DNA from: Pseudomonas sichuanensis | Lineage (GTDB): Bacteria > Pseudomonadota > Gammaproteobacteria > Pseudomonadales > Pseudomonadaceae | Length of the DNA stretch: 64,000 nt | Reading direction: 5' to 3' | Assembly: GCF_003231305.1 (NCBI RefSeq) | Contig: NZ_QKVM01000027.1 | Coordinates: forward strand, 1-64,000 | Part shown: positions 1-8,869 of the stretch, one piece after another | How positions within the stretch are numbered: the stretch's first letter is position 1 | How the letters are laid out: each line of letters opens with the position of its first letter | Translations under genes and position numbers: made by a program | The notes under the pieces: model-generated | The model's database searches: none | What the model saw: the letters and a program-made list of their open reading frames with translations, nothing else | Told to the model about the DNA's origin: nothing

Positions 1-37
1 CATCAAAACCAACACACTGAGTCCCGAACCCGAGCCC

Positions 38-850
38 TCACCCCAACTCAAGCCAAATCGGCGCATGATCCGAAGGCTTCTCCATCCCCCGCAGCTCATA
101 GTCAATCCCCGCCGCCTTGACCCGAGGCAGCAACCCCTGCGAAGCCATGATCAGGTCGATCCGCAGCCCACGCTTGGGCTCATCCTCGAACCCCCGGCTG
201 CGATAGTCGAACCAACTGAACTGATCAGCCACTTCCGGGTGCAGGTGGCGGAACGTGTCGACCAGCCCCCAGCCCTTGAGCCGCTCCATCCACTCGCGCT
301 CTTCAGGTAGGAAACTGCACTTGCCGGTCTTCAACCAACGCTTGGCGTTGTCCGCCCCGATGCCGATGTCGCAATCCTGCGGCGAGATGTTCACATCACC
401 CATCACCAGCAGCGGCTGGTCATTCTTGAACTGGCTCTCCAGCAACACTTGCAGGTCGCTGTAGAAGCGCTGTTTGGCCGGGAATTTGGTGGGGTGGTCG
501 CGGCTCTCGCCCTGGGGGAAGTAGCCGTTCATCACTGTGATCGGCGTGCCGTCGCGGTCGGCGAAGGTGCCCCAGATGAAGCGGCGCTGGGCATCCTCTT
601 CATCACTGGCGAAACCCTTGGACAGCGACAGCGGCTTCTCCCGAGACAGCAGCGCCACCCCGTAGTGGCCTTTCTGGCCGTGGTAATGCACGTGGTAGCC
701 GAGCGCCTCGACTTCAGCCAGCGGGAACTGTTCGTCGCTGACCTTGGTTTCCTGCAGACCGATCACGTCCGGCTGGTGCTTGTCGATCAGCGCCGCCAAC
801 TGGTGCGGGCGGGCGCGCAGGCCATTGATGTTGAACGAGACGACTTTCAT
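38..850 (-). CDS. xthA: Exodeoxyribonuclease III
   Basis: Encodes a 270-residue AP endonuclease and 3'-5' exonuclease of the EEP (exonuclease-endonuclease-phosphatase) superfamily, acting in base-excision repair. The N-terminus KVVSFNINGLRAR, the metal-binding LQETK glutamate, the GDVNISPQD stretch and the terminal SDHAPIW catalytic pair are all present, and the length is that of the usual bacterial enzyme. The reading frame continues upstream, but the conserved N-terminal beta strand starts right after the ATG at 850, so that start was chosen. It is divergent from the GNAT gene at 1014. The final codons lie close to the window edge but the stop is inside the window. Confidence 0.95.
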   Translation of the reverse strand: MKVVSFNINGLRARPHQLAALIDKHQPDVIGLQETKVSDEQFPLAEVEALGYHVHYHGQKGHYGVALLSREKPLSLSKGFASDEEDAQRRFIWGTFADRDGTPITVMNGYFPQGESRDHPTKFPAKQRFYSDLQVLLESQFKNDQPLLVMGDVNISPQDCDIGIGADNAKRWLKTGKCSFLPEEREWMERLKGWGLVDTFRHLHPEVADQFSWFDYRSRGFEDEPKRGLRIDLIMASQGLLPRVKAAGIDYELRGMEKPSDHAPIWLELG

Positions 851-1013
851 GGAAAGACAATCCTGGTAAAAGCCTCGAATGCTAGCCGACATCGCCGGCG
901 GCGGCCAGCGTGGCGACCCAGTGTTAGCGCTGCTAACGTGCTGTGGGAGGTGAACGATACGCGGTGCAGCAACTCCAAGGCACTGCACGCCCATTCCAGG
1001 AGGACCGCCCGCG

Positions 1014-1664
1014 ATGCCCGACGCCCCTGCCGCACCAGCCCGGATCTGCCTGCTCGACGAAGGCTACGCCCGCGAGGCTCGCTCGCTGCTGTACCACGCC
1101 TACCGTCACGAACCGACCTTTGCCTGGCTGTTCGAAGCCCAGCGCCCTGGCTATGAACAGCGTCTGCGGGCGCTGGTGCGCGAATGGCTGCGTCAGCACT
1201 TCTACCTGCAATTGCCGGCGATCGGCCTGCTGGCGGATGACCGCCTGGTCGGGGTCGCGCTGATCGTGCCGCCACAACGTCGACTGGGCGTGGCTGACAG
1301 CTGGGCATGGCGCCTGCGCATGATGCTCGGCACCGGCCTGCGCTGCACACGACGCTACCTGGACTATCAGGCTGCGCTCGCGGGTTGCCTGCCGAGCGGG
1401 CAGGTGCATGTGCTGCCGCTGCTGGGCGTGCACCCGCAGTTCCAGGGGCAGCACTACGGCGAACAGTTGCTGCAAGCGGTGCACGACTGGTGCGCTGAAG
1501 ACCCGGCCACCCAGGGCGTGGTACTGGATACCGGCAATGCACACTACCTGGCCTTCTATGAGCGCCAGGGCTATGAGGAGATCGGTGAGGTCGCTGTAGG
1601 GCCAATCCGAGAAAGGGTGTTCTTTCATCCCAATCCTGTGTCGTCCAATGCGACAGTTGTGTGA
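1014..1664 (+). CDS. GNAT family N-acetyltransferase
   Basis: A 216-residue protein with the GNAT acetyl-CoA fold in its C-terminal half: the strand LPLLGVHPQFQGQHYGEQLL is the Q/RxxGxG/A-type pyrophosphate-binding loop region, followed by LDTGNAHYLAFYERQGYEEI, the classic strand-plus-helix end of the fold. The acceptor substrate cannot be read from sequence. An AGGAGG at 998-1003 supports the ATG at 1014. It is divergent from xthA and lies just upstream of tamA on the same strand, with about 45 bp between the stop and the tamA start. Confidence 0.85.
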   Translation: MPDAPAAPARICLLDEGYAREARSLLYHAYRHEPTFAWLFEAQRPGYEQRLRALVREWLRQHFYLQLPAIGLLADDRLVGVALIVPPQRRLGVADSWAWRLRMMLGTGLRCTRRYLDYQAALAGCLPSGQVHVLPLLGVHPQFQGQHYGEQLLQAVHDWCAEDPATQGVVLDTGNAHYLAFYERQGYEEIGEVAVGPIRERVFFHPNPVSSNATVV

Positions 1665-1708
1665 CCGGTATTGACAGGCGGCACCCTTGACCGGCTCGCT
1701 CTGGTAGC

Positions 1709-3460
1709 ATGCGCCGCATGACGTATTCAGGAAGACTTTGCTGGGGCCTGCTGCTGTTGGCCGCCAGCTCCATGACATGGGCGCAGAGCGAGTTGCTGGT
1801 CCGGGTGAAACCCGCCAACAAGCCGCTCAAGGCCAACATCGAAGGTTATATCGGCAGCCTCGGCGAGCGCGATGAAGAAGCGCTGCTGCGTTTCAGTCGC
1901 GGCGCCGAAGAGCAGACCCGCAAGGCGGCGCAGGCGCTGGGTTATTACCAGGCACGCATCGACAGCGAAGTAAAGGCGCCGAGTGACAAGGACAAACCCC
2001 CACAACTGATCATCCGTGTCGATCCGGGTGAGCCGGTACGCCTGCGCAACGTGACGGTGCGCATCGAAGGGCCGGCCAGCGAAATGAAGGCATTTCGCAT
2101 CCCCGACAGCAAGGCGCTGCGGCCCGGCGAGCAACTCAATCATGGGCATTACGAAGATGCCAAGCGGCTGATCCTCAACCAGGCGTCGCGCTATGGTTTT
2201 TTCAGTGGCCGCTTCACGCGTCAGCGCCTGGCGGTCGACCCGCAGGCCGGCGTCGCCGACATCGAACTGGTCTACCAGAGCGGCCCACGCTATCGCCTGG
2301 GTGCGGTGCACTTCGGCGGTGACACGCCCCTGGACCAGGACCTGCTGCAGCGCATGGTGCAGTTCCAGCCCGGCACCCCTTACGACTCGGAGTTGATCGC
2401 CGAGCTCAACAACGATCTGCAATCGAGCGGCTATTTCGAAGGCGTACGGGTGGATGCCGCGCCGACCGCCGCGGTGGGCGAAGACATTCCCGTCGAAGTT
2501 CGCCTCGACACGCGTAAACCACGCACCATGGGCCTGGGCCTGGGCTTTTCGACCGACGTCGGCCCGCGTGCCAAGGCCAACTGGACCCGCCACTGGGTCA
2601 ACCCGCAAGGCCATAGCTACGGTTGGGAGACCGAACTGTCGGCACCCCGGCAGAACGTCGGCCTGTGGTACGACATCCCGCTCGATCCACCGCTCACCGA
2701 CAAATTGCGCTTTGCCGGCGGCTACCAGAACGAGGATATCGCCGGTACCGACACACTGAGCAAGCTGCTGACCGTCGGCCCGGAATGGCACAGCAAGCTG
2801 CCCAGCGGCTGGCAGCGAGTGATCTCGCTCAAGTACCAACGCGAAGAGTATCGCCTGGGTGACGATTCGGGCCTGAGCAACCTGCTGATGCCGGGGGTCA
2901 GTTTCGCCTACCTGCGCAGCGACAACCGGATCGATCCGCACCAGGGCTATCGGCTGCAGTTCGACCTGCAGGCGGCCAAGGAAGGGCTGGGTTCGGATAC
3001 CAACCTGGTGCACGGCAACGTGCTGCTCAAAGGCCTGACCACCCTTGGCCACAACCACCGTTTCCTCGGCCGCGTGCAGTTCGGCGGCAGCGCCACCAAC
3101 GGCTACCAGCAGAACATCCCACCGTCGCTGCGTTTCTTCGCCGGTGGCGACCAGAGCGTGCGTGGCTACGACTACCAGTCGTTGTCGCCAGAGAACAACA
3201 AGGGCGACCGTATCGGCGGTCGCTACCTGGTGGCCGGCAGTGCCGAGTACCAGTACTCGATCGCCGAAAAATGGCGCCTGGCAACCTTCATCGACCAGGG
3301 CAACTCGTTCAACAGCCTGGAGTTGCCTAGCCTCAAGACCGGTGTCGGCATCGGCGTGCGCTGGGTCTCGCCGGTAGGGCCGCTGCGCCTGGACCTGGCC
3401 CACGCGCTAGATGACGACGGTGGTTTTCGTTTGCACTTCTCCATGGGGCCCGAACTGTGA
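1709..3460 (+). CDS. tamA: Translocation and assembly module subunit TamA (outer membrane)
   Basis: Omp85/BamA-family outer-membrane protein of 583 residues. An N-terminal signal peptide (hydrophobic core CWGLLLLAASS, cleavage near TWAQS) is followed by POTRA domains over about residues 30-270 and a C-terminal 16-strand surface-antigen barrel, in which the lid-lock region appears as FFAGGDQSVRGYDYQSL. It works with TamB to insert autotransporters and other outer-membrane proteins. There is no clear ribosome-binding site: an ATG at 1718 is an equally possible start and keeps the signal peptide. The stop codon overlaps the tamB ATG (TGATG), indicating translational coupling. Confidence 0.93.
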   Translation: MRRMTYSGRLCWGLLLLAASSMTWAQSELLVRVKPANKPLKANIEGYIGSLGERDEEALLRFSRGAEEQTRKAAQALGYYQARIDSEVKAPSDKDKPPQLIIRVDPGEPVRLRNVTVRIEGPASEMKAFRIPDSKALRPGEQLNHGHYEDAKRLILNQASRYGFFSGRFTRQRLAVDPQAGVADIELVYQSGPRYRLGAVHFGGDTPLDQDLLQRMVQFQPGTPYDSELIAELNNDLQSSGYFEGVRVDAAPTAAVGEDIPVEVRLDTRKPRTMGLGLGFSTDVGPRAKANWTRHWVNPQGHSYGWETELSAPRQNVGLWYDIPLDPPLTDKLRFAGGYQNEDIAGTDTLSKLLTVGPEWHSKLPSGWQRVISLKYQREEYRLGDDSGLSNLLMPGVSFAYLRSDNRIDPHQGYRLQFDLQAAKEGLGSDTNLVHGNVLLKGLTTLGHNHRFLGRVQFGGSATNGYQQNIPPSLRFFAGGDQSVRGYDYQSLSPENNKGDRIGGRYLVAGSAEYQYSIAEKWRLATFIDQGNSFNSLELPSLKTGVGIGVRWVSPVGPLRLDLAHALDDDGGFRLHFSMGPEL

Positions 3461-6400
3461 TGCGTGTGTTCAGATCCCTCTTGCTCGTTATATGCGCCTT
3501 GTTGCTGCTGATCGCCTTGGCACTGGGCCTGGTATTGGGTACCCAGGCGGGCAGCCGTTGGGTAATTGGGCTGGTGCCGGGGCTTGAGGTCAGCGACTTC
3601 GAAGGGCGCCTGGGTGGCATTTGGCAAGCCGGCAAGTTGCGCTGGCTTGACGGTGAGAATCGGGTTGAGCTGCAAGCACCGCAGCTGGCCTGGTCCCCCG
3701 CCTGCCTGTTGCGCGCCACCCTGTGCATCGAGCGTCTGCAGGCCGAGCGTATCGACATGGCCTTCGCCTCGGGCGAAAGCGAGCCCGACAGCGGCCCACT
3801 GCAACTGCCGGCGCTGAACCTGCCGCTGGCCATCGAACTGGGCGAGGTCAAGGTCGGCCAGCTGCGGCTTGATGGCAGTGAGCTGCTGGGCAATCTGCAA
3901 CTGGCTGCGCACTGGACCACGGCCGGCCTGCGGGTCGACAGCCTGCAACTGCAGCGCGACGACCTGCACCTTGAACTGCAGGGCGAGTTGCAACCGCAAG
4001 GCAACTGGCCGCTGCAACTGCAAGGCACCTTGCAACTGCCGGCCGTGGACGGCCAACCCTGGCAGTTGGCGCTGAGCGCCAAGGGCGAGCTGCAACAGAC
4101 ACTGACGCTGGACGCCACCAGCAGTGGCTACCTCGATGCCCGCTTGAGCGGCGAGCTGCAGGCCCTGGCCGAACACCTGCCGGCGAAACTGAGCCTGCGC
4201 GCCGAGGCGTTCAAGCCCGCCGCCAGCCTGCCCGACACCCTGCAACTCAACCAGCTCAGGCTCGACGCCCAGGGCGACCTGCTCAAGGGCTACCAGCTGG
4301 CCGGTGCGGCCACGCTGCCGGCGGAGCAGGGCCCGGTGGGCCTGGTGCTGGCCGGCAAGGTGGACGCCAAGGGTGCCCGGCTCGATGCCCTGGACCTCAA
4401 TGCCAGCGATACCCAGCGGGTCAAGCTGCAGGCCAGTGCCGACTGGCAGCAGGGCTTGAGTGCTGACGCCAGCATCGACTGGCTCGACTTTCCCTGGTTG
4501 CGCCTATACCCCCTCGAACAGCCACCGCAGGTGACCCTCAAACGCTTCAATGCGCAGGTGCAGTACCGCGATGGCAACTACAAGGGCGTGTTCAACGGCG
4601 ACCTGGATGGTCCGGCAGGCGCCTTCACCGTCGCCAGCCCATTCGACGGTGACCTCGGCCAGGTGCGGCTGGCGCAGCTGGCGCTGAGTGCAGGGCAGGG
4701 CAAGGCGGCCGGCAGCGTCGCCTTGCGCTTTGCCGACACCCTGGCCTGGGATGTCGACCTGCAGCTGGCGGCGCTCGACCCGGCCTACTGGCTGGCCGAG
4801 CTGCCCGGTAGCCTGGCCGGGCCATTGCGCAGCCAGGGCGAGCTCAAGAACCAGCAATTGCAGCTCAAGGCGCAGCTCGACCTCAAGGGGCGCCTGCGTG
4901 GCCAGCCAGCCGTGCTCAAGGTGGATGCCGACGGCAAGGGCGACCATTGGACCCTGGGCAGCCTGGCGGTGCAGTTGGGCGACAACCGCATCAACGGCAG
5001 TGGCAGCCTGCAGCAGCGCCTGGCCGGGCGTGTTGACCTCGACCTGCCGCGGCTTGGCCAGCTCTGGCCGCAGCTGCAGGGCCAGGTCAAGGGCCGCCTG
5101 GACCTGGCTGGCACCCTCGCTGCGCCCCAGGGCAGCCTGACGCTGCATGGCCAGCAGCTGGCGCAGGCCGACAATCGTGTGCAGCGGCTGGACCTCGACG
5201 CACGCCTGGACAATGCCCAGCGTGGGCAGCTTACGCTCAAGGCCGGCGCCATCCGCCTGGGCGAAACCCCGTTGGGCAACCTGGATGTACAGGGCAAGGG
5301 CGATATCCGCCAGCAGGCTGCCACCCTGGCGCTCGATGGCCCGCAGCTCAAGCTCGACCTGGCGCTCGATGGCACTCTCAGCAAAGGTGACTGGCGCGGT
5401 CGCCTGGCCAGCGGGCGTATCCAGGCCGGTGGCCAGGACTGGCAACTGCAAGCTCCGGCGCGCCTGCAACGCCTGGCCAGCGGCCAGCTGGATTTCGGTG
5501 CCCATTGCTGGCGCGCAGGCCTTGCCAGCCTGTGTGGCGAGGACCAGCGCCTGGCGCCAGAGCCGCGCCTGCGCTACCACCTCAAGCAGTTCCCGCTGGA
5601 CAGCCTGGCGCAATGGCTGCCCAAGGACTTCGCCTGGCAGGGGCTGCTCAATGCCGACATCAACCTCGATATCCCGGCCAGCGGCCCCAAGGGCAGTATT
5701 CGTGTCGATGCCGGCGGCGGCACCCTGCGCGTGCGCGACAAGGGGCGCTGGGTTGATTTCCCCTACCAGGTGCTGCGCCTGGACAGCACCCTGGCCCCGC
5801 GTCGGGTGGACACCCGCCTGGCCTTTCGTGGCGAGCGCCTGGGGGAGCTGACCCTCGACACCCGCCTTGATCCGCTTGGGCGCAACAAGCCGCTGACCGG
5901 TGAGTTCCGCCTCGCCGGGCTGGAGCTGTCGGTAGCCAGGCCGTTCCTGCCGATGGTCGAGCGCCTGGCGGGCCAGCTCAATGGCAGCGGTCGCCTGTCG
6001 GGCAGCCTGTTGGCCCCGCAGGTCAACGGCAACCTGGCATTGAGCGGTGGTGAAGTCAGCGGTGCAGAACTACCGGTGAGCCTGCAGGCACTTTCACTGC
6101 AGGCGCTGATCGCCGGCGAGCAGGTGCAGCTCAAGGGCGACTGGCGCAGTGGTGATGCCGGGCGTGGCGAGCTGGCCGGGCAGATGACCTGGGGGCAGGC
6201 GCTGGCCATGGAGCTGCGCCTGAGCGGCCAGCAACTGCCCGTCACCGTCGAGCCTTACGCGGTGCTCGAGGTTGCGCCCGACCTGGTCATCCGCCTGGTC
6301 GACGACAAGCTGGCGGTAACCGGCAAGGTGCTGGTGCCCAAGGGCAAGATCACCGTGCGTGAACTGCCACCGTCGACGGTGCAGGTATCCGACGACACGG

Positions 6401-7131
6401 TGATCGTTGGCCACCAGACGCAGGAGGGCAAGCCGCCCATGGCGGTGGCGATGGACATCGACGTCGAGGTCGGCCGCGACAAGCTGTCGTTCAGTGGTTT
6501 CGGCCTCACCGCCAACCTGCTTGGCCATGTGCACATCGGTGACAACCTCGATACCCGCGGGGAACTGAGCCTGGCCGATGGTCGCTACCGTGCCTATGGC
6601 CAGCGCCTCACCATCCGCCGGGCGCGCCTGCTGTTCGCCGGCCCCATCGACCAGCCGTACCTGGATATCGAAGCGATTCGTCAGGTGGATGACGTGATTG
6701 CCGGTATTCGCCTGAGCGGCAGCGCCGAACAACCCACCACCAAGGTGTTTTCGGAGCCGGCGATGAGCCAGGAGCAGGCGTTGTCGTATCTGGTGCTGGG
6801 GCGGCCACTGGGCGCTTCAGGTGAAGACAGCAACATGTTGGCCGAGGCGGCGTTGGGCCTGGGGTTGGCGGGCAGTGCCGGGATTACGGGCAGCCTGGCG
6901 TCGAACCTGGGGATCGACGATTTCCAGCTCGACACCGAGGGCTCGGGCACCAGCACCAGCGTGGTCGCCAGCGGCAACCTCAGCGAGCGGCTGAGCCTGC
7001 GTTACGGTGTGGGGGTATTCGAGCCTGCCAATACCATTGCCCTGCGCTACAAGCTGAGCAAGAAAGTCTACCTGGAGGCCGCCAGCGGCCTGGCCAGCTC
7101 GCTGGACATCTTCTACAAGCGCGACTTCTGA
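3460..7131 (+). CDS. tamB: Translocation and assembly module protein TamB
   Basis: A very long (1223 residues) inner-membrane-anchored periplasmic protein. One N-terminal transmembrane segment (LLLVICALLLLIALALGLVL) is followed by long leucine- and glutamine-rich beta-helical repeats, and the C-terminus carries the conserved TamB/DUF490 domain, ending in a porin-like LSLRYGVGVFEPANTIALRY stretch with a final phenylalanine. TamB spans the periplasm and partners TamA; the family is also implicated in phospholipid transport to the outer membrane. The ATG at 3460 overlaps the tamA stop; a GTG at 3457 in frame would add one residue. A GC-rich hairpin at about 7145-7174 follows the stop but has no T-tract. 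Confidence 0.94.
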   Translation: MRVFRSLLLVICALLLLIALALGLVLGTQAGSRWVIGLVPGLEVSDFEGRLGGIWQAGKLRWLDGENRVELQAPQLAWSPACLLRATLCIERLQAERIDMAFASGESEPDSGPLQLPALNLPLAIELGEVKVGQLRLDGSELLGNLQLAAHWTTAGLRVDSLQLQRDDLHLELQGELQPQGNWPLQLQGTLQLPAVDGQPWQLALSAKGELQQTLTLDATSSGYLDARLSGELQALAEHLPAKLSLRAEAFKPAASLPDTLQLNQLRLDAQGDLLKGYQLAGAATLPAEQGPVGLVLAGKVDAKGARLDALDLNASDTQRVKLQASADWQQGLSADASIDWLDFPWLRLYPLEQPPQVTLKRFNAQVQYRDGNYKGVFNGDLDGPAGAFTVASPFDGDLGQVRLAQLALSAGQGKAAGSVALRFADTLAWDVDLQLAALDPAYWLAELPGSLAGPLRSQGELKNQQLQLKAQLDLKGRLRGQPAVLKVDADGKGDHWTLGSLAVQLGDNRINGSGSLQQRLAGRVDLDLPRLGQLWPQLQGQVKGRLDLAGTLAAPQGSLTLHGQQLAQADNRVQRLDLDARLDNAQRGQLTLKAGAIRLGETPLGNLDVQGKGDIRQQAATLALDGPQLKLDLALDGTLSKGDWRGRLASGRIQAGGQDWQLQAPARLQRLASGQLDFGAHCWRAGLASLCGEDQRLAPEPRLRYHLKQFPLDSLAQWLPKDFAWQGLLNADINLDIPASGPKGSIRVDAGGGTLRVRDKGRWVDFPYQVLRLDSTLAPRRVDTRLAFRGERLGELTLDTRLDPLGRNKPLTGEFRLAGLELSVARPFLPMVERLAGQLNGSGRLSGSLLAPQVNGNLALSGGEVSGAELPVSLQALSLQALIAGEQVQLKGDWRSGDAGRGELAGQMTWGQALAMELRLSGQQLPVTVEPYAVLEVAPDLVIRLVDDKLAVTGKVLVPKGKITVRELPPSTVQVSDDTVIVGHQTQEGKPPMAVAMDIDVEVGRDKLSFSGFGLTANLLGHVHIGDNLDTRGELSLADGRYRAYGQRLTIRRARLLFAGPIDQPYLDIEAIRQVDDVIAGIRLSGSAEQPTTKVFSEPAMSQEQALSYLVLGRPLGASGEDSNMLAEAALGLGLAGSAGITGSLASNLGIDDFQLDTEGSGTSTSVVASGNLSERLSLRYGVGVFEPANTIALRYKLSKKVYLEAASGLASSLDIFYKRDF

Positions 7132-7208
7132 CTGTTCGCGCTCGTCCGCGCCGGCTGCCAGTGGCCGGGCGCGGACGCCTCTGGTCGTTTCATTCATCCG
7201 TTCAACGC

Positions 7209-7583
7209 TTAGCGAGCCTGGCAGTCCTGGCGCCGAATGTTGCCGATCTGTCGCAGGCTAAGCCCGTATTTGTCGGCCAACAGGCTGCGTGACAGGCCGC
7301 TGGCGCTTTCCTTCTGAATCTGTTGGTTGCGCAACTGGCGCTGAAAGTGGTCGGCCTTGGGGATCTCCAGTGCCAGGCCGGCAAAGCGCTTGATCAGCGC
7401 GTCGAGCGATTCGGGCGGCAGGACATCTGCCAACTTGGTGCGTGAGCGGTGTTTGGGGATGTACTTGGGGCGCCCGCCGAACTCAGCGGTGAGCCGATAG
7501 GCATTTTCGAGGCCGATGCATTCGATCAGCACCTGCAGTGATTGAGGCAGTTGGGTAACTTCGATGTTGTTCAGGTCTGGCAT
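7209..7583 (-). CDS. Orphan Mor-type transcriptional activator
   Basis: A 124-residue protein resembling the Mor/C family that activates the middle operon of Mu-like phages. The N-terminal half is the dimerisation part (LPQSLQVLIECIGLENAYRLTAEFGG). The C-terminus has the strand-helix-turn-helix LADKYGLSLRQIGNIRRQ that reads DNA in this family. The ATG at 7583 was chosen because homology begins there; an in-frame ATG at 7598 is possible but its AAGG sits directly against the start. No Mu-like structural, transposase or lysis genes are nearby, so this is an orphan, either a phage remnant or a domesticated regulator. Its targets are unknown. Confidence 0.75.
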   Translation of the reverse strand: MPDLNNIEVTQLPQSLQVLIECIGLENAYRLTAEFGGRPKYIPKHRSRTKLADVLPPESLDALIKRFAGLALEIPKADHFQRQLRNQQIQKESASGLSRSLLADKYGLSLRQIGNIRRQDCQAR

Positions 7584-8074
7584 GTCCACGCAAGGCATCC
7601 TTGAGCTGTGGGATCGTTTGACGCGAGGCCTGTGTATAGACCGCGCGCCGAGGGTTGCCATGGCGCGGCTGGGCGCTTGGCTCGCCTCGATTTTCAAACA
7701 GCATCAGAAAGGGTCGCTAGGCGCGAATCGGACCGGCGCTTGTAGCCTTGTCGGCACGATGATTGAAAGCAAACGGGATAATCGTTGTATGAAAATTCTT
7801 CACCCTTGCGCTACAGGCCCCAAAAGTCCTAGAGAAGACCTTCCATGGTGGCAGTTTGGGTGCATCACCCCATGCAATTGCAGGGGAACAATATTCCCAG
7901 GTATCCGGGCGGCGACTGGCGAGGTGATTTTGCGTCAGGCAAGCAGCGAATCTGATGCTGCTGGGAGGCGTGCGTCGTAGGTCGGCAGGAAAATCAGCGT
8001 AGGAAATGGCGGCGAGGTATCATGACGCCGGCTCCAAGGGAGCCTCATGTCCCCGATGTCGCAAGGAACTCCCG
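7584..8074. other. Gene-poor gap next to the Mor-type regulator
   Basis: About 490 bp with no convincing gene. The stretch around 7740-7900 is visibly richer in A and T than its surroundings. An open frame at 7564-7980 on the plus strand has no recognisable protein and no good ribosome-binding site. The segment probably holds the promoter of the Mor-type gene and decayed sequence. Confidence 0.5.
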
Positions 8075-8263
8075 ATGACACATGTGCAGCGCCTGAAATA
8101 TTCGATCCTGATCATCCTGGTGGTACTGGGGATCATGCTCGGCCTGAGTCACCTGCAGAAGCAGGGCACCATCAGCGAGCAGACATTCCAGTTCATCGCC
8201 ATCGCCGTTGCGGTGGTCGTGGTGGTGATCAACGGGATCCTGCGGCGCAAGGTCAAGCCCTGA
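8075..8263 (+). CDS. Small two-helix membrane protein, function unknown
   Basis: A 62-residue protein not assigned to a named family. It has two hydrophobic segments, ILIILVVLGIMLGL near residues 11-24 and FIAIAVAVVVVVINGIL near residues 40-56, joined by a short polar linker, with a basic tail RRKVKP, as expected of a small inner-membrane protein. The ATG at 8075 is preceded by AAGGA at 8063-8067. It is convergent with the Fur-like gene that ends at 8300. Confidence 0.65.
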   Translation: MTHVQRLKYSILIILVVLGIMLGLSHLQKQGTISEQTFQFIAIAVAVVVVVINGILRRKVKP

Positions 8264-8299
8264 GGCGGGCCGGCCGGCGGATCATGGCCGGCCGTACGC

Positions 8300-8662
8300 T
8301 CAACGCAAGGTGGGCTGCTCGAGTACGGCGCGGGCCTGGGGCTCGAGGCTGTAGCACTTGTCGTTGCCCAGGCTGATGACACCCTCGGTGCACAGCCGCT
8401 TGAGCACTTCGCGCACGCTGAGGAACGACAACGGAATGTCCAACTGCTCAAGGTGCGCGTGAACACCGCGCACGCCAATGCTGCGGCCATTGCGATCGGC
8501 GCTGTGCAGGGCGTCGATGACTTTGAGACGGATCAGGCTGGTACGCAGCCCGTAGACGCGCAGCAGTTCGCGAATCTGCTCGTTGCCAGTGCGCACTTCC
8601 TGTGCGCAGGGCGTGCTGACCGGGCTGCGCGCCGCCGGCAGCGAAGGTTGTGGGTTGTACAT
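8300..8662 (-). CDS. Fur-like winged-helix regulator (N-terminal domain only)
   Basis: A 120-residue protein. After a variable N-terminus, the stretch LRVYGLRTSLIRLKVIDAL and the following LSVREVLKRLCTEGVISL resemble the winged helix-turn-helix of Fur/Zur regulators. The metal-binding dimerisation domain with its HxH and CxxC residues is absent, so the annotation as an iron or zinc uptake regulator rests on the DNA-binding part alone. AAGGAG seven bases before the ATG at 8662 makes this start stronger than the in-frame ATG at 8698 or GTG at 8716. It is divergent from pvdQ, sharing a 207-bp intergenic region. Confidence 0.65.
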   Translation of the reverse strand: MYNPQPSLPAARSPVSTPCAQEVRTGNEQIRELLRVYGLRTSLIRLKVIDALHSADRNGRSIGVRGVHAHLEQLDIPLSFLSVREVLKRLCTEGVISLGNDKCYSLEPQARAVLEQPTLR

Positions 8663-8808
8663 GCGAATGCTCCTTTTCATCGACCGCAGCGGATTCATCG
8701 TTGTTGCCTCTCTCACCTATTAAGACGAACGAGAACGGCAAAACTGCAGTCCCTCGGTAAAAAAATCTGACACGCCTTGTTGAAGACGTTGCAGCAGGCA
8801 AGAGGGCG

Positions 8809-8832
8809 TAAAATTTTCATCCGGCCATTCGT
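8809..8832 (+). promoter_or_regulatory. Candidate iron-starvation (PvdS/PfrI-type) promoter of pvdQ
   Basis: TAAAA at 8809-8813 and CGT at 8830-8832 are separated by exactly 16 bases. This resembles the TAAAT-N16/17-CGT iron-starvation box recognised by the ECF sigma factors that control pyoverdine genes. It lies 37 bp upstream of the chosen pvdQ start. One base of the -35 element differs from the consensus. Confidence 0.55.
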
Positions 8833-8869
8833 CTGATCGGGATAACCCCCGATTGCACGAGGAGTGCCT

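Noticed and set aside
7564..7980. A 138-codon plus-strand frame in the gap beside the Mor-type gene
   Set aside because: No ribosome-binding site, no recognisable domain, and its start overlaps the opposite gene's start region.
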